Of a DNA stretch of 48,177 nucleotides, positions 1-7,356 are shown one piece after another. The stretch covers positions 1 through 48,177 of the forward strand of contig CAMUYE010000007.1 in the NCBI GenBank assembly GCA_947164825.1, read 5' to 3'. How positions within the stretch are numbered: position 1 is the first letter of the stretch; every line of letters begins with the position of its first letter. The stretch is from an uncultured Clostridia bacterium. Its GTDB lineage: Bacteria > Bacillota > Clostridia > Oscillospirales > Oscillospiraceae. Position numbers and translations under genes: made by a program. Below the pieces are notes generated by a model. The model had not been told where the DNA came from. It saw only the letters and a program-made list of their open reading frames with translations, and did no database searches.

Positions 1-427
1 TGATGAGGCGGTACTGCATCCAGTTCTGGCAGACCTGGCCGGTCTCGCCGTAGGTCACCAGCTCGTAGGGATAGAGGGCGACGTCAAAATCCAGGTTGTT
101 GTCGATCATGACCTGGATGGCCCTGCCCTCGATGCACTTGCCCTCGTATTCGTCGATGGGCTTGCCGTAGAGCTTTCCGGCGGGGCGGTAGCGGTAGCCG
201 TAGATGCGGCCGTGCTCTTTGAGCTCCTGAGCGAATTCCTTTGCCATCTGGGCGTGGTGCTGCTTGGGCACGTAGCGCAGGGCGTTGCGGATCGCCAGCT
301 CCTTGTCGGCCTCGGTGAGCTTGGACTCCCGGCGGGGAGCTCTGCGATATTTCGGATCAAAGGGGTGCAGCTCCGGCAGTTCGTCGTCGAGCCGGATCGT
401 CATAGCCTTGCTGAAATCAATGTCCAT
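1..427 (-). CDS. hutU: Urocanate hydratase, N-terminal part (cut by window edge)
   Basis: Urocanase converts urocanate to 4-imidazolone-5-propionate, the second step of histidine degradation in the cytoplasm. About 142 N-terminal residues are visible and the frame is still open at base 1. The stretch TYGETGQVCQNWMQY near the visible end is a characteristic urocanase segment. The ATG at 427 has AAGGAGG six bases upstream. It follows hutH with a 12-bp gap on the same strand, so the two are surely cotranscribed. Family assignment is firm. Nothing can be said about the C-terminal catalytic part, which lies outside the window. Confidence 0.93.
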   Translation of the reverse strand, partial: MDIDFSKAMTIRLDDELPELHPFDPKYRRAPRRESKLTEADKELAIRNALRYVPKQHHAQMAKEFAQELKEHGRIYGYRYRPAGKLYGKPIDEYEGKCIEGRAIQVMIDNNLDFDVALYPYELVTYGETGQVCQNWMQYRLI

Positions 428-439
428 GAAAATGCCTCC

Positions 440-2005
440 TTATTCAAAGTCGGGAACGATGGTCCTGACAGCGGCCAGAAGCGCTTCGCTTCTTACCAGC
501 TTTTCGATTTTCTCAATGTCCAGCCGGATCTCGCGGTCCTCCTCCATGAAGGGGATGAGCTCGCGAACCATGTCGTAAACGGCCTGGACGGCAGGGGAGA
601 GGCCTTCGCCCCAGGGGCCCACCATGCGGCGGATATCCACGGCCTGGCAGGCGGTCAGCAGCTCGTAGGCCAGGACGGAGCGGGTATTCTCCAAAATAAG
701 ACCGGCTTTGCGGGCGGCGGTGGTGCCCATGGAGACGAAGTCCTCCTGGTTGGCGGAGGAGGGAATGGTGTCCACGCAGGCGGGATGGGCGAAGACCTTG
801 TTCTCCGAGGCCATGGAAGCCGCGGTGTACTGGACGATCATAAAGCCGCTGTTGACGCCGGCCTTGGTGGTCAGGAAGGGGGTCAGGCCGTTGGAGAGGG
901 CGGCGTTGACCATACGCTCGGTGCGGCGCTCGGAGATGGAGGCCAGCTCCGCGCAGGCGATGCCCAAAAAGTCAAAGGGCAGGGCCATGGGCTCGCCGTG
1001 GAAGTTGCCGCCGGAGATGACGGCCTCGTCCTCGGGGAACATCAGGGGATTGTCGGTGACGGCGTTGAGCTCGATCTCGACCTTCTCCTTTACATAGGCC
1101 AGGGCGTCCCGGACGGCTCCGTGGACCTGGGGGATGCAGCGCAGGGCGTAGGCGTCCTGGACTCTGGCCCGCTGGCTGTTTTTCAGGATTTCGCCGCCCT
1201 CCGCCAGCAGCCGCATGTTTTTCGCCACCCGGATCTGGCCCTTGTGGCCCCGGGCGGTGTGCATCCGCTCCTGGAAGGCGTCCAGCTGGCCGCCCAGCGC
1301 GGTGAAGGTCACGGAGGCAATGACGTCTGCCATCTTCGCGGCCTGGAGCGTGTCGTAGAGGTAGAGCGCGCCTACGCTGGTCATGGCGCAGGTGCCGTTG
1401 GTGATGCCCAGGCCTTCCTTGCTGACCAGCGTATCCAGAGTGGGGATCCCGGCCAGCTCCATAGCCTTGGCCCCTTCGTACACCACGCCCCGGTACTTGG
1501 CCTTGCCCTTGCCGAGCAGGACCAGACCCATGTGACTCAGAGGAGCCAGGTCGCCGGAGGCGCCCAGGGAGCCCTTCTGGGGGATCACGGGGGTGACGCC
1601 CTTGTTGAGCATGTCCACCAGCATGGTCACCAGAATGGGACGCACGCCGCTGATGCCCACGCACAGGGCGTTGGCCCGCAGCAGCATCATGCCGCGAACC
1701 TGCTCGTCAGAGTAGGGATCGCCGGTGCCGACGGCGTGGCTGAGAATCAGGTTGGTGGAGAGCCTGGCGCTCATCTCCTCGGGGACGGCCACGTTGGCAA
1801 AGTCGCCGAACCCAGTGGTGATGCCGTAGGCGACCCGCTTTTCCCGGGAAATCTTTTCCGCCAGCTCCCGGGATTCGGTCAGCTTCCGCATGGCCTCTTC
1901 GGAAACGGAGACCTCCGCCCCGAAGCGGGCGACGGCGATAAAATCTTCCAGGGTCAGGCTGTGTCCGGTCAGGACCACGTCCCGGCCGAAATGGGAATCT
2001 TCCAT
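440..2005 (-). CDS. hutH: Histidine ammonia-lyase
   Basis: HutH deaminates L-histidine to urocanate and ammonia, the entry step of the hut pathway. The protein is 521 residues, normal for the family. The Ala-Ser-Gly triad that forms the MIO electrophilic cofactor is at about residues 149-151 in GSLGASGDLAPLSHM. The ATG at 2005 was chosen because AAGGAG lies 11 bases upstream; a GTG four codons earlier would overlap that Shine-Dalgarno. hutU follows directly, and a sigma-A-like promoter lies about 75 bp upstream. No regulator or further hut genes are visible on this side. Confidence 0.97.
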   Translation of the reverse strand: MEDSHFGRDVVLTGHSLTLEDFIAVARFGAEVSVSEEAMRKLTESRELAEKISREKRVAYGITTGFGDFANVAVPEEMSARLSTNLILSHAVGTGDPYSDEQVRGMMLLRANALCVGISGVRPILVTMLVDMLNKGVTPVIPQKGSLGASGDLAPLSHMGLVLLGKGKAKYRGVVYEGAKAMELAGIPTLDTLVSKEGLGITNGTCAMTSVGALYLYDTLQAAKMADVIASVTFTALGGQLDAFQERMHTARGHKGQIRVAKNMRLLAEGGEILKNSQRARVQDAYALRCIPQVHGAVRDALAYVKEKVEIELNAVTDNPLMFPEDEAVISGGNFHGEPMALPFDFLGIACAELASISERRTERMVNAALSNGLTPFLTTKAGVNSGFMIVQYTAASMASENKVFAHPACVDTIPSSANQEDFVSMGTTAARKAGLILENTRSVLAYELLTACQAVDIRRMVGPWGEGLSPAVQAVYDMVRELIPFMEEDREIRLDIEKIEKLVRSEALLAAVRTIVPDFE

Positions 2006-2078
2006 AGATCTATACACTCCTTATTTTGCTGTCGAACAAACGAATCTTCTGAATGCCCGGCAAATTTCATTCCTGTCT

Positions 2079-2107
2079 ATTATAGCTCATAATCCGCATA
2101 AAAGCAA
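2079..2107 (-). promoter_or_regulatory. Predicted promoter of hutHU
   Basis: On the minus strand, TTGCTT and TATAAT are separated by 17 bp and lie upstream of hutH. Strong match to a housekeeping sigma-A promoter; the transcription start is not known. Confidence 0.7.
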
Positions 2108-2169
2108 GGATAATTAGCATGGAACAGAGGGGGCAAATTGTGCGCTGCGGGCGTCCTTCCAACTCCAGG

Positions 2170-2198
2170 TTGACTTTATTCCGGCAAAATGGTAAAAT
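2170..2198 (+). promoter_or_regulatory. Predicted promoter of the GtrA-family gene
   Basis: TTGACT and TAAAAT with a 17-bp spacer, about 80 bp ahead of the GtrA-like gene. The rest of the 2006-2277 intergenic region holds only this and the divergent hut promoter. Confidence 0.6.
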
Positions 2199-2277
2199 AA
2201 CGACGGAAACCAAGAAGCACGGAACAAAAATCGCAGGGCGAAAGCCGACCGATTCGATTGAGGATGGATAGAAACAG

Positions 2278-2733
2278 ATGAAGAAGCTGTTGAAAAAACT
2301 GTTGAACCGCGAAACGGTTCTGTATTTGGTTTTTGGCGCCCTGACCACTCTGGTCAATTTCGTCGTCTTCGACCGGATGAACGCCGCCCTCGGGGAGAAA
2401 TACGCCCTGCTCAGCGAGACCGTGGCCTTCGTCGCCGCCGTGCTCTTCGCCTTTTTTACCAATAAGCCCTTTGTCTTTCAGAGCAAGGATTGGTCGGCCA
2501 AGACTCTGGCCCGGGAGATCCCGACCTTTTTCGGCGGGCGTATCCTCTCGTTTCTGATCGAAGCGGGTCTGGTTTTGGCTGCCAGAGACTGGTTCCATGC
2601 CGGGAGCTATGCGCTCTGCATCGGCCAGTGGCGGATCAACGGCCTGACCGTCGCCAAGGTTCCCATCGCCGTGATCGTTGTGATCCTGAATTACGTGTTC
2701 AGCAAGCTTCTCGTATTCAGAAAAAAGAAGTAG
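2278..2733 (+). CDS. GtrA family membrane protein
   Basis: A 151-residue polytopic protein with four predicted membrane segments (about 15-35, 44-62, 82-102 and 118-143) and basic ends. FGALTTLVNFVVF near the N-terminus and the closing NYVFSKLLVFRKKK are typical of GtrA/DPMS flippase-like proteins, which usually help move lipid-linked sugars across the membrane. No glycosyltransferase partner is adjacent, so the substrate is unknown. The ATG at 2278 has only a weak Shine-Dalgarno (GAGGATGGAT). The stop codon TAG begins the string TAGCGGCGCA, the same opening seen in the dispersed palindromic repeat described elsewhere in this window. Confidence 0.85.
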   Translation: MKKLLKKLLNRETVLYLVFGALTTLVNFVVFDRMNAALGEKYALLSETVAFVAAVLFAFFTNKPFVFQSKDWSAKTLAREIPTFFGGRILSFLIEAGLVLAARDWFHAGSYALCIGQWRINGLTVAKVPIAVIVVILNYVFSKLLVFRKKK

Positions 2734-2775
2734 CGGCGCAGATCAAACGCACCGCGGAAAATGGCGCAAACAAAG

Positions 2776-2813
2776 CCGGGAAGACCGCAGGAAAAAACCT
2801 GCGGTCTTCCCGG
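2776..2813 (+). terminator. Strong hairpin, probable terminator after GtrA-family gene
   Basis: A perfect 16-bp stem, CCGGGAAGACCGCAGG pairing with its complement at 2798-2813, closes a loop of six A. It is followed by TTT. The only short U-run makes it a moderate terminator for the plus strand; the A-run before it would also help termination of the converging small gene. Confidence 0.7.
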
Positions 2814-2865
2814 TTTCTGCTGCGCGGCAAGCTACAGCCGGTTTCTGCTGCGCGGCAAGCTACAG
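2810..2865. repeat. Perfect 28-bp tandem duplication
   Basis: Two identical 28-bp units, 2810-2837 and 2838-2865, both beginning CCGGTTTCTGC. The second copy contains the stop codon of the converging small gene, and the first copy overlaps the right arm of the terminator hairpin. Looks like a recent local duplication. Confidence 0.9.
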
Positions 2866-3069
2866 CTTGAAATCCTCCTCCCGGAATTTGGAAAAGTCTT
2901 TTGTCTTATACCGGGCCGGTTCGCGCTTCAGAGGATCGTAACGAAAGCGCCAGCACTTGCCGTCAGGAGAGGTGAAGCCCTTTTTGGTGCAGAGCATCTG
3001 TCCGTCGCTTGCCTGACCGGCGTGGACGCAGTAGGAACAATATTTTGCGACGTTTTTCCGAAACAGCAT
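2860..3069 (-). CDS. Small four-cysteine conserved hypothetical protein
   Basis: A 69-residue protein with Cys11 and Cys14 as a CxxC pair and single cysteines at 27 and 39, an arrangement suited to binding one zinc. It ends in a charged region with RYDPLKREP. I recognise the general pattern as a small conserved protein of clostridia, but it has no known function. The ATG at 3069 is supported by AGGAGG ten bases upstream and by a good promoter. It converges on the GtrA-family gene. Its stop lies inside a 28-bp tandem duplication. Confidence 0.8.
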   Translation of the reverse strand: MLFRKNVAKYCSYCVHAGQASDGQMLCTKKGFTSPDGKCWRFRYDPLKREPARYKTKDFSKFREEDFKL

Positions 3070-3105
3070 AATGAGGCCTCCTGACGGTATCGATTACTTT
3101 TCTTC

Positions 3106-3134
3106 ATTATAGCACAGACGCCGCCAAATTCCAA
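3106..3134 (-). promoter_or_regulatory. Predicted promoter of the four-Cys protein gene
   Basis: Minus-strand TTGGAA and TATAAT with a 17-bp spacer, about 35 bp ahead of the start codon. Confidence 0.65.
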
Positions 3135-3262
3135 CGGTTTTTTTACAATTATTTTCGCGTCTTCCCTTCCCCAAAAGATCTAATCCATTTTACCGTATCA
3201 GGAGTATTCTTTTTTAATAATGGGCGAAATGTTCCGTTTTTGACCAGTAACAAAAGGTACGG

Positions 3263-3337
3263 GATCGCCCGCTGATCTTGGCGATCGTGCGCTTCGCGCA
3301 CATGGCGCACACTGTGCGCCGCTGCAGATGGATCTGC
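3263..3337 (-). repeat. Cluster of four consecutive short palindromes
   Basis: Downstream of the YlbJ-like gene, four hairpins follow one another: GATCGCC/GGCGATC (3263-3286), GTGCGCTTCGCGCAC (3287-3301), GGCGCACACTGTGCGCC (3304-3320) and GCAGATGGATCTGC (3324-3337). The third is a copy of the dispersed 17-bp repeat in minus orientation. The other stretch of this intergenic region (3135-3262) is AT-richer and shows nothing I can name. Confidence 0.8.
3304..3320 (-). repeat. Dispersed 17-bp palindrome, copy 1
   Basis: GGCGCACACTGTGCGCC, eight paired bases each side of one central base. The flank on the minus strand (CTGCAGC before it) matches the flank of the copy after pepF. It sits 25 bp past the stop of the YlbJ-like gene. 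Confidence 0.85.
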
Positions 3338-3345
3338 CGCCAGCC

Positions 3346-4278
3346 TTAGTTACCATACTTTACGAAAACATAAGCTGCTGACAGCAGCAGGCAGATCGCT
3401 CCCTGCAGCAGTTTGCAGCGCAGATAGGGACCGATCGGCAGCCCGGCGGACCGAAGAGCGTCCGCGGCCTGGAGGTGGACGCAGCAGCCGCCCCAGCCAA
3501 CCAGCAGGGCAGCCGCGGGAAAGGCCGCCTCCGCCGGAAGACCCAGCAGGGCGGAGACGCCGCCGGAAAGCTCCAAGGAACCGGCCAGCAGGGCGCGGGG
3601 GAGCGGCGGCAGGGAGGAAAGGGGAAGCAGCGCCTCCAGACAGGCCAGCCCCGCCTGGAAGAAAACCACGGTCCCCGTCAGGACCACCATGCTCAAGGCC
3701 GTCTCCCGGACGGAGCGCAGCAGGGCGTCCCCGAAGCCCGGCGCGGCGTCGGTCCGCCGGGGGGGCGACCGCTCCGCCGGCCCCGGCGCCCGGAGCAGGA
3801 GGCCGGTCAGGATCACCGAAAGAAGCTGGATTCCGGCCAGGGCCGCCCCAAGGCGAAGCTCCCCGAGGACGGTCCCGACCACCCCCAGCAGGAAGGCGGG
3901 GCCTGCGTTGTTGCAGAGCCCCGAGAGCCGCCGGGCCTCGGCCTCCGACAGGCGGCCATCCCGGTACAGGGTGCAGACCAGCCGGGCTCCCAGGGGATAG
4001 CCGCCCAGCAGTCCCAGGATCAGAGGAACGGCTCCGGCCCCCGAGACGCCGAAAACCGCCCGGACAGCCCGCCCCGCCAGCCGCTCCGCGGCGTTTTCCG
4101 GCTCCATACGGAGCAGACAGCCCGCCAGGACCCCCACGGGGAAAAGGGAAGGGATCAGCACGCCTGCGGCAAGCTTCAGTCCCGCGGCAGCTCCCGCCGC
4201 AGCCTGGGCGGGGAGGAGCAAAAGGAGTACGAGGCCCCCCAGGGGGAGCAGAAGCCGCAGATCGGAAACGCGGCGCAC
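3346..4278 (-). CDS. YlbJ-like sporulation membrane protein (nucleoside-recognition/gate domain)
   Basis: A 310-residue hydrophobic protein with about eight membrane segments. The signature GGYPLGARLV followed by a cytoplasmic LSEAEARRLSGLCNNAGPAF resembles the gate-domain repeat of YlbJ/SpmA-type proteins, which are mother-cell proteins of sporulation. It is shorter than Bacillus YlbJ (about 400). GTG at 4278 is preferred because GGAGG lies eight bases before it; ATG two codons upstream has almost no spacing, and a TTG at 4347 has no ribosome binding site. It is divergent from yqfCD, also sporulation genes, which supports the assignment. The exact member of the family is uncertain. Confidence 0.75.
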   Translation of the reverse strand: MRRVSDLRLLLPLGGLVLLLLLPAQAAAGAAAGLKLAAGVLIPSLFPVGVLAGCLLRMEPENAAERLAGRAVRAVFGVSGAGAVPLILGLLGGYPLGARLVCTLYRDGRLSEAEARRLSGLCNNAGPAFLLGVVGTVLGELRLGAALAGIQLLSVILTGLLLRAPGPAERSPPRRTDAAPGFGDALLRSVRETALSMVVLTGTVVFFQAGLACLEALLPLSSLPPLPRALLAGSLELSGGVSALLGLPAEAAFPAAALLVGWGGCCVHLQAADALRSAGLPIGPYLRCKLLQGAICLLLSAAYVFVKYGN

Positions 4279-4301
4279 GGTCATCACCTCCGGGAAAAGC
4301 C

Positions 4302-4329
4302 TATGCAAGAAGCGCAGGGAGCTTGCATA
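4302..4329. promoter_or_regulatory. Inverted repeat in the divergent sporulation-gene intergenic region
   Basis: TATGCAAG (4302-4309) is repeated inverted as CTTGCATA (4322-4329) with a 12-bp gap, flanked by AAAAGC and GCTTTT. It lies between the divergent YlbJ-like and yqfC starts, so it may be an operator or a shared promoter element. No clear sigma-A boxes are seen here, as expected if sporulation sigma factors are used. Confidence 0.4.
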
Positions 4330-4361
4330 AGCTTTTTCAGAATTCAAACGAGGTGAGGGCT

Positions 4362-4646
4362 ATGAAAGAGGCAAGATCGAAGGCCCAGGGCATCCTGGCG
4401 GCGGCGGATTTTCCCGGGGAGATCCTGACGGGCGTGCCCGTCGTAGAGATCAAGGGCACGGCGGAAGCGGTGGTGATCTGCCACCGCGGCGTCATCGGCT
4501 ATGAGCCGGAGGAGCTGCGCATCGCCTCCTCTCTGGGGCCGATCCGGATCCGGGGCGCGGGCTTGACGATTTTCCGGATGAACCGGGAGCGCATCGTCCT
4601 GCATGGAAAGGTCTGCTCTGTGGAGCTGGGGGAGAAGCCATGCTGA
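4362..4646 (+). CDS. yqfC: Sporulation protein YqfC (YabP/YqfC family)
   Basis: A 94-residue protein of the YabP/YqfC family, small beta-rich proteins made in the mother cell during sporulation. Conserved features are GVPVVEIKG at about residues 27-35, HRGVIGYEPEELRI in the middle, and a C-terminal basic strand with RERIVLHGKV. The ATG at 4362 has GAGGTGAGG upstream. It overlaps yqfD by seven bases, so the two are translationally coupled, as in other Firmicutes. Its exact biochemical role is unknown in the family. Confidence 0.85.
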   Translation: MKEARSKAQGILAAADFPGEILTGVPVVEIKGTAEAVVICHRGVIGYEPEELRIASSLGPIRIRGAGLTIFRMNRERIVLHGKVCSVELGEKPC

Positions 4647-5854
4647 GGGCTCTGCGGGAGACGCTGGAGCTCCGCGTGACCGGCGCGGCCCCGGCGCGAT
4701 GCCTCAACCGCTGGACGGCGGCGGATCTGTCCTTCTGGTCCCTGCGGCGGGAGACGGAGCTGGAATTCACCTGTCGCGTCTACGCTTCGGAGCTCCCGGT
4801 CCTCCGCAGGGAGGCGGCCCGGGCCCAGTGCGAGCTGCGCGTTCTGCGGCGCTTTGGCCTGCCGATCCTTTTGCGGCGTTTGCGCAGGCGTCCCGTGCTG
4901 ATCGTCGGGAGCGTCCTGGCTCTGGCGCTGACCATGTTCGCGCAGAACTTTGTCCTGTTCCTCCGCGTGGAGGGGAACCGGCGCGTCGGCGCGGATACGA
5001 TCCTCCACGCTTTGGAGGAGGACGGCGTGCGCTTCGGGACCTGGGGCCGGACCGTCGATTCCGAGACCGTCAAAAACAAAATGCTGAATCAGCTTCCGGA
5101 TCTGAGCTGGCTCGCGGTCAACCGTTCCGGCTGCGTCGTCACCGTGCTCTGCGCGGAGCGGGAGCCGGAGGAGACCCCGGAGCAGACCGAGGGGATCATG
5201 GACGTCGTGGCCGCCCGGCCGGGGGTGATCCGGGAGATGCGCGTGCTGGACGGCTTCCCGGTCAGAGCCCCGGGCGACGCCGTGATGGAGGGGGATCTGC
5301 TGATCTCCGGCGTCATGGAGTGGACCGTCCGGGTCCAGGCCACCCGGGCCAGAGGAGAGGTCTATGCCGATACCTTCCGCGCTTCGGAGCTGATTTGCCC
5401 CGACGCAGCGCTGAAAAAGGTCTACACCGGCCGTACAGAGCAATGCCGCACGATCATTTTTCGAAGAAAAAGAAGAAAAATATCAGGAAACAGTAGCATT
5501 TTCGGTACGATGTGTGATAGAATAACAGAAATCAACGAGCTGCGTCTGCCGGGAGGCTGGCTGCTTCCGGTCAAGCTGGAGACAGTGACGCTTTTGGAAT
5601 ATCGGCTTGAACCTGCGGATCTGTCCCTGGAAGACGCGGAGCGGCTTTTGAATACCGAGTCCATCCGCCAGACCGAGGCGCAGATGATCGCCGGAAAGGT
5701 GGAGCAGGGGAGTACCCTCGTACAAAAAAAGGAAAACGGCTATCTCTGCCGCGCGGCGATGAACTGCCTGGAGCTGATCTCCAGGACCGTGCCGGCGGAG
5801 CCGTACAGAGAGGAAGAACTACATGGAGAAACTGATCAACGCGGAACGGATTGA
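4640..5854 (+). CDS. yqfD: Sporulation protein YqfD
   Basis: A 404-residue protein of normal YqfD length. An N-terminal cytoplasmic region is followed by one transmembrane helix at about residues 84-105 (PVLIVGSVLALALTMFAQNF) and a large extracellular region beginning RVEGNRRVGADTIL, a POTRA-like segment with weak resemblance to SpoIVFA/FtsQ modules. It is required for efficient sporulation in Bacillus; its mechanism is not known. Bases 5450-5530 are markedly AT-richer than the rest of the gene but remain in frame. It overlaps phoH by 32 bases, so the operon continues. Confidence 0.88.
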   Translation: MLRALRETLELRVTGAAPARCLNRWTAADLSFWSLRRETELEFTCRVYASELPVLRREAARAQCELRVLRRFGLPILLRRLRRRPVLIVGSVLALALTMFAQNFVLFLRVEGNRRVGADTILHALEEDGVRFGTWGRTVDSETVKNKMLNQLPDLSWLAVNRSGCVVTVLCAEREPEETPEQTEGIMDVVAARPGVIREMRVLDGFPVRAPGDAVMEGDLLISGVMEWTVRVQATRARGEVYADTFRASELICPDAALKKVYTGRTEQCRTIIFRRKRRKISGNSSIFGTMCDRITEINELRLPGGWLLPVKLETVTLLEYRLEPADLSLEDAERLLNTESIRQTEAQMIAGKVEQGSTLVQKKENGYLCRAAMNCLELISRTVPAEPYREEELHGETDQRGTD

Positions 5855-6836
5855 GCAGATTATCAGCGTCTTCGGGAATTTCGACGAGAACGTCAAGCGG
5901 ATCGAGCAGACCTTCGACGTCCACGTCACCAACCGCGGCACAGAGCTCAAGGTCAGCGGTGAGCCCGAGGCCGCCGAGAAGGCCGGCAAGGCCATCGAAG
6001 GCCTGCTGCAGCTCGCGGCCAAGGGAGAGACCATCGACGAGCAGAAGGTCCGCTATCTCATCGACCTGGTCAGGTCCGGCAACGAGGAGCAGATCGGGGA
6101 GATGGCCAAGGACGTGGTCTGCATCACCGCCAAGGGCAAGCCCATCAAGGCCAAGACCCTGGGCCAGCAGCGCTACATGAAGGCCATCATGAAGAACACC
6201 ATCACCATCGGCGTGGGCCCCGCCGGCACGGGCAAGACCTACCTGGCCGTGGCCGCTGCCGTGGCCGCCTTCCGGGAAAAGAGCGTGAACCGGATCATCC
6301 TGACCCGGCCCGCCGTGGAGGCGGGGGAACGGCTGGGCTTCCTGCCCGGCGACCTGCAGAACAAGGTCGATCCCTATTTGCGTCCCCTCTACGACGCCCT
6401 CTTCGATATGCTGGGCCCGGAGACCTACCAGAAGTACCTGGAAAAGGGAAACATCGAAGTGGCCCCCCTGGCCTATATGCGCGGGCGGACCCTGGACGAC
6501 AGCTTCATCATTCTCGACGAGGCCCAGAACACCACCCGGGAGCAGATGAAGATGTTCCTGACCCGGCTGGGCTTCGGCTCCAAGATCGTCATCACCGGCG
6601 ATATCACCCAGATCGACCTGCCCACGGACAAGACCAGCGGCCTCAAGGAGGCCCTGAAGGTCCTGGAAAACATTCCGGACATCGCCATCTGCAAGCTGAG
6701 CGCGTCGGACGTGGTGCGTCACGCCCTGGTCCAGTCCATCGTGGCGGCCTACGATAAGTACGAGAACGCCAAGGCCGCGCCGGAGAAAAAACCCGCTGAG
6801 AAAAAGACCACCGCGAAAAACTACCGAAAGAGATGA
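5823..6836 (+). CDS. PhoH family ATPase (PhoH-like protein)
   Basis: A 337-residue cytoplasmic P-loop ATPase related to helicase core domains, probably acting on RNA. An N-terminal KH-like stretch (about 1-60) precedes the Walker A motif GPAGTGKT at 132-139 and the Walker B motif FIILDEAQNTT around 230. The C-terminus is a Lys/Ala/Glu tail (about 310-337). The ATG lies inside the end of yqfD, and the stop overlaps ybeY by four bases (ATGA). PhoH next to ybeY is conserved widely and suggests a linked role in rRNA or RNA processing. Confidence 0.93.
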   Translation: MEKLINAERIEQIISVFGNFDENVKRIEQTFDVHVTNRGTELKVSGEPEAAEKAGKAIEGLLQLAAKGETIDEQKVRYLIDLVRSGNEEQIGEMAKDVVCITAKGKPIKAKTLGQQRYMKAIMKNTITIGVGPAGTGKTYLAVAAAVAAFREKSVNRIILTRPAVEAGERLGFLPGDLQNKVDPYLRPLYDALFDMLGPETYQKYLEKGNIEVAPLAYMRGRTLDDSFIILDEAQNTTREQMKMFLTRLGFGSKIVITGDITQIDLPTDKTSGLKEALKVLENIPDIAICKLSASDVVRHALVQSIVAAYDKYENAKAAPEKKPAEKKTTAKNYRKR

Positions 6837-7339
6837 GCGCAATGAAGCACAATATCGTAATATCCTTCCGGATCGCATCGGACGTCCGCCGCCTGCCCCT
6901 CTGGCTCCACCTGAAGAAGTGCATCGAGGCCGCCCTGGAGGCCGAGGGCGTCAGCGTCCCCTGCGAGATCAACGTCCTGGTGGCGGACAATCCCACCATC
7001 CGGGCCATCAACAAGGCCTATCGGAAGATCGACAAGGAGACGGACGTGCTCTCTTTCCCCATGTTCCAGTTTGAGCCGGGCCATCTTCCCGCGGACCTGA
7101 GCCCATTCCTGGACCCCGAGACCGGCCTGCTGCCCCTGGGGGACATGGCCATTTCCTATGAAAAGGCCGCGGCCCAGGCGGAGGAATTCGGCCACAGCGT
7201 CAAGCGGGAGCTGGGCTATCTGACCATCCACTCCATTCTGCACCTGCTGGGCTACGACCACGTGGACGAGGGCCCCATGAAGAAGCAGATGCGAGCCCGG
7301 GAAGAGGCCATCTGCGCGGCCATCGACCTGGAAAGATGA
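6833..7339 (+). CDS. ybeY: Endoribonuclease YbeY (rRNA maturation factor)
   Basis: YbeY is a zinc metallo-endoribonuclease for 16S rRNA 3' end maturation and 70S ribosome quality control. The zinc motif HxxxHxxxxxH is present as HSILHLLGYDH near residues 123-133. The length of 168 residues is normal. The ATG at 6833 overlaps the phoH stop (ATGA); a second ATG at 6842 is possible and would remove three residues. It is part of the yqfC to mutS2 operon. In Bacillus, a dgkA and a cdd gene usually lie between ybeY and era; they are absent here. Confidence 0.95.
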   Translation: MSAMKHNIVISFRIASDVRRLPLWLHLKKCIEAALEAEGVSVPCEINVLVADNPTIRAINKAYRKIDKETDVLSFPMFQFEPGHLPADLSPFLDPETGLLPLGDMAISYEKAAAQAEEFGHSVKRELGYLTIHSILHLLGYDHVDEGPMKKQMRAREEAICAAIDLER

Positions 7340-7356
7340 CCGAAGGGAGAAAATCT

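Noticed and set aside
212-2092. A 626-codon open frame on the plus strand opposite hutH
   Set aside because: It is antisense to a clear HutH and reads low-complexity Gly/Val/His/Asp-rich peptide, as expected from the mirror frame of a GC-rich gene.
4278-4347. TTG at 4347 as the start of the YlbJ-like gene
   Set aside because: No Shine-Dalgarno precedes it and it would lie over the divergent inverted repeat; GTG at 4278 has GGAGG at good spacing.
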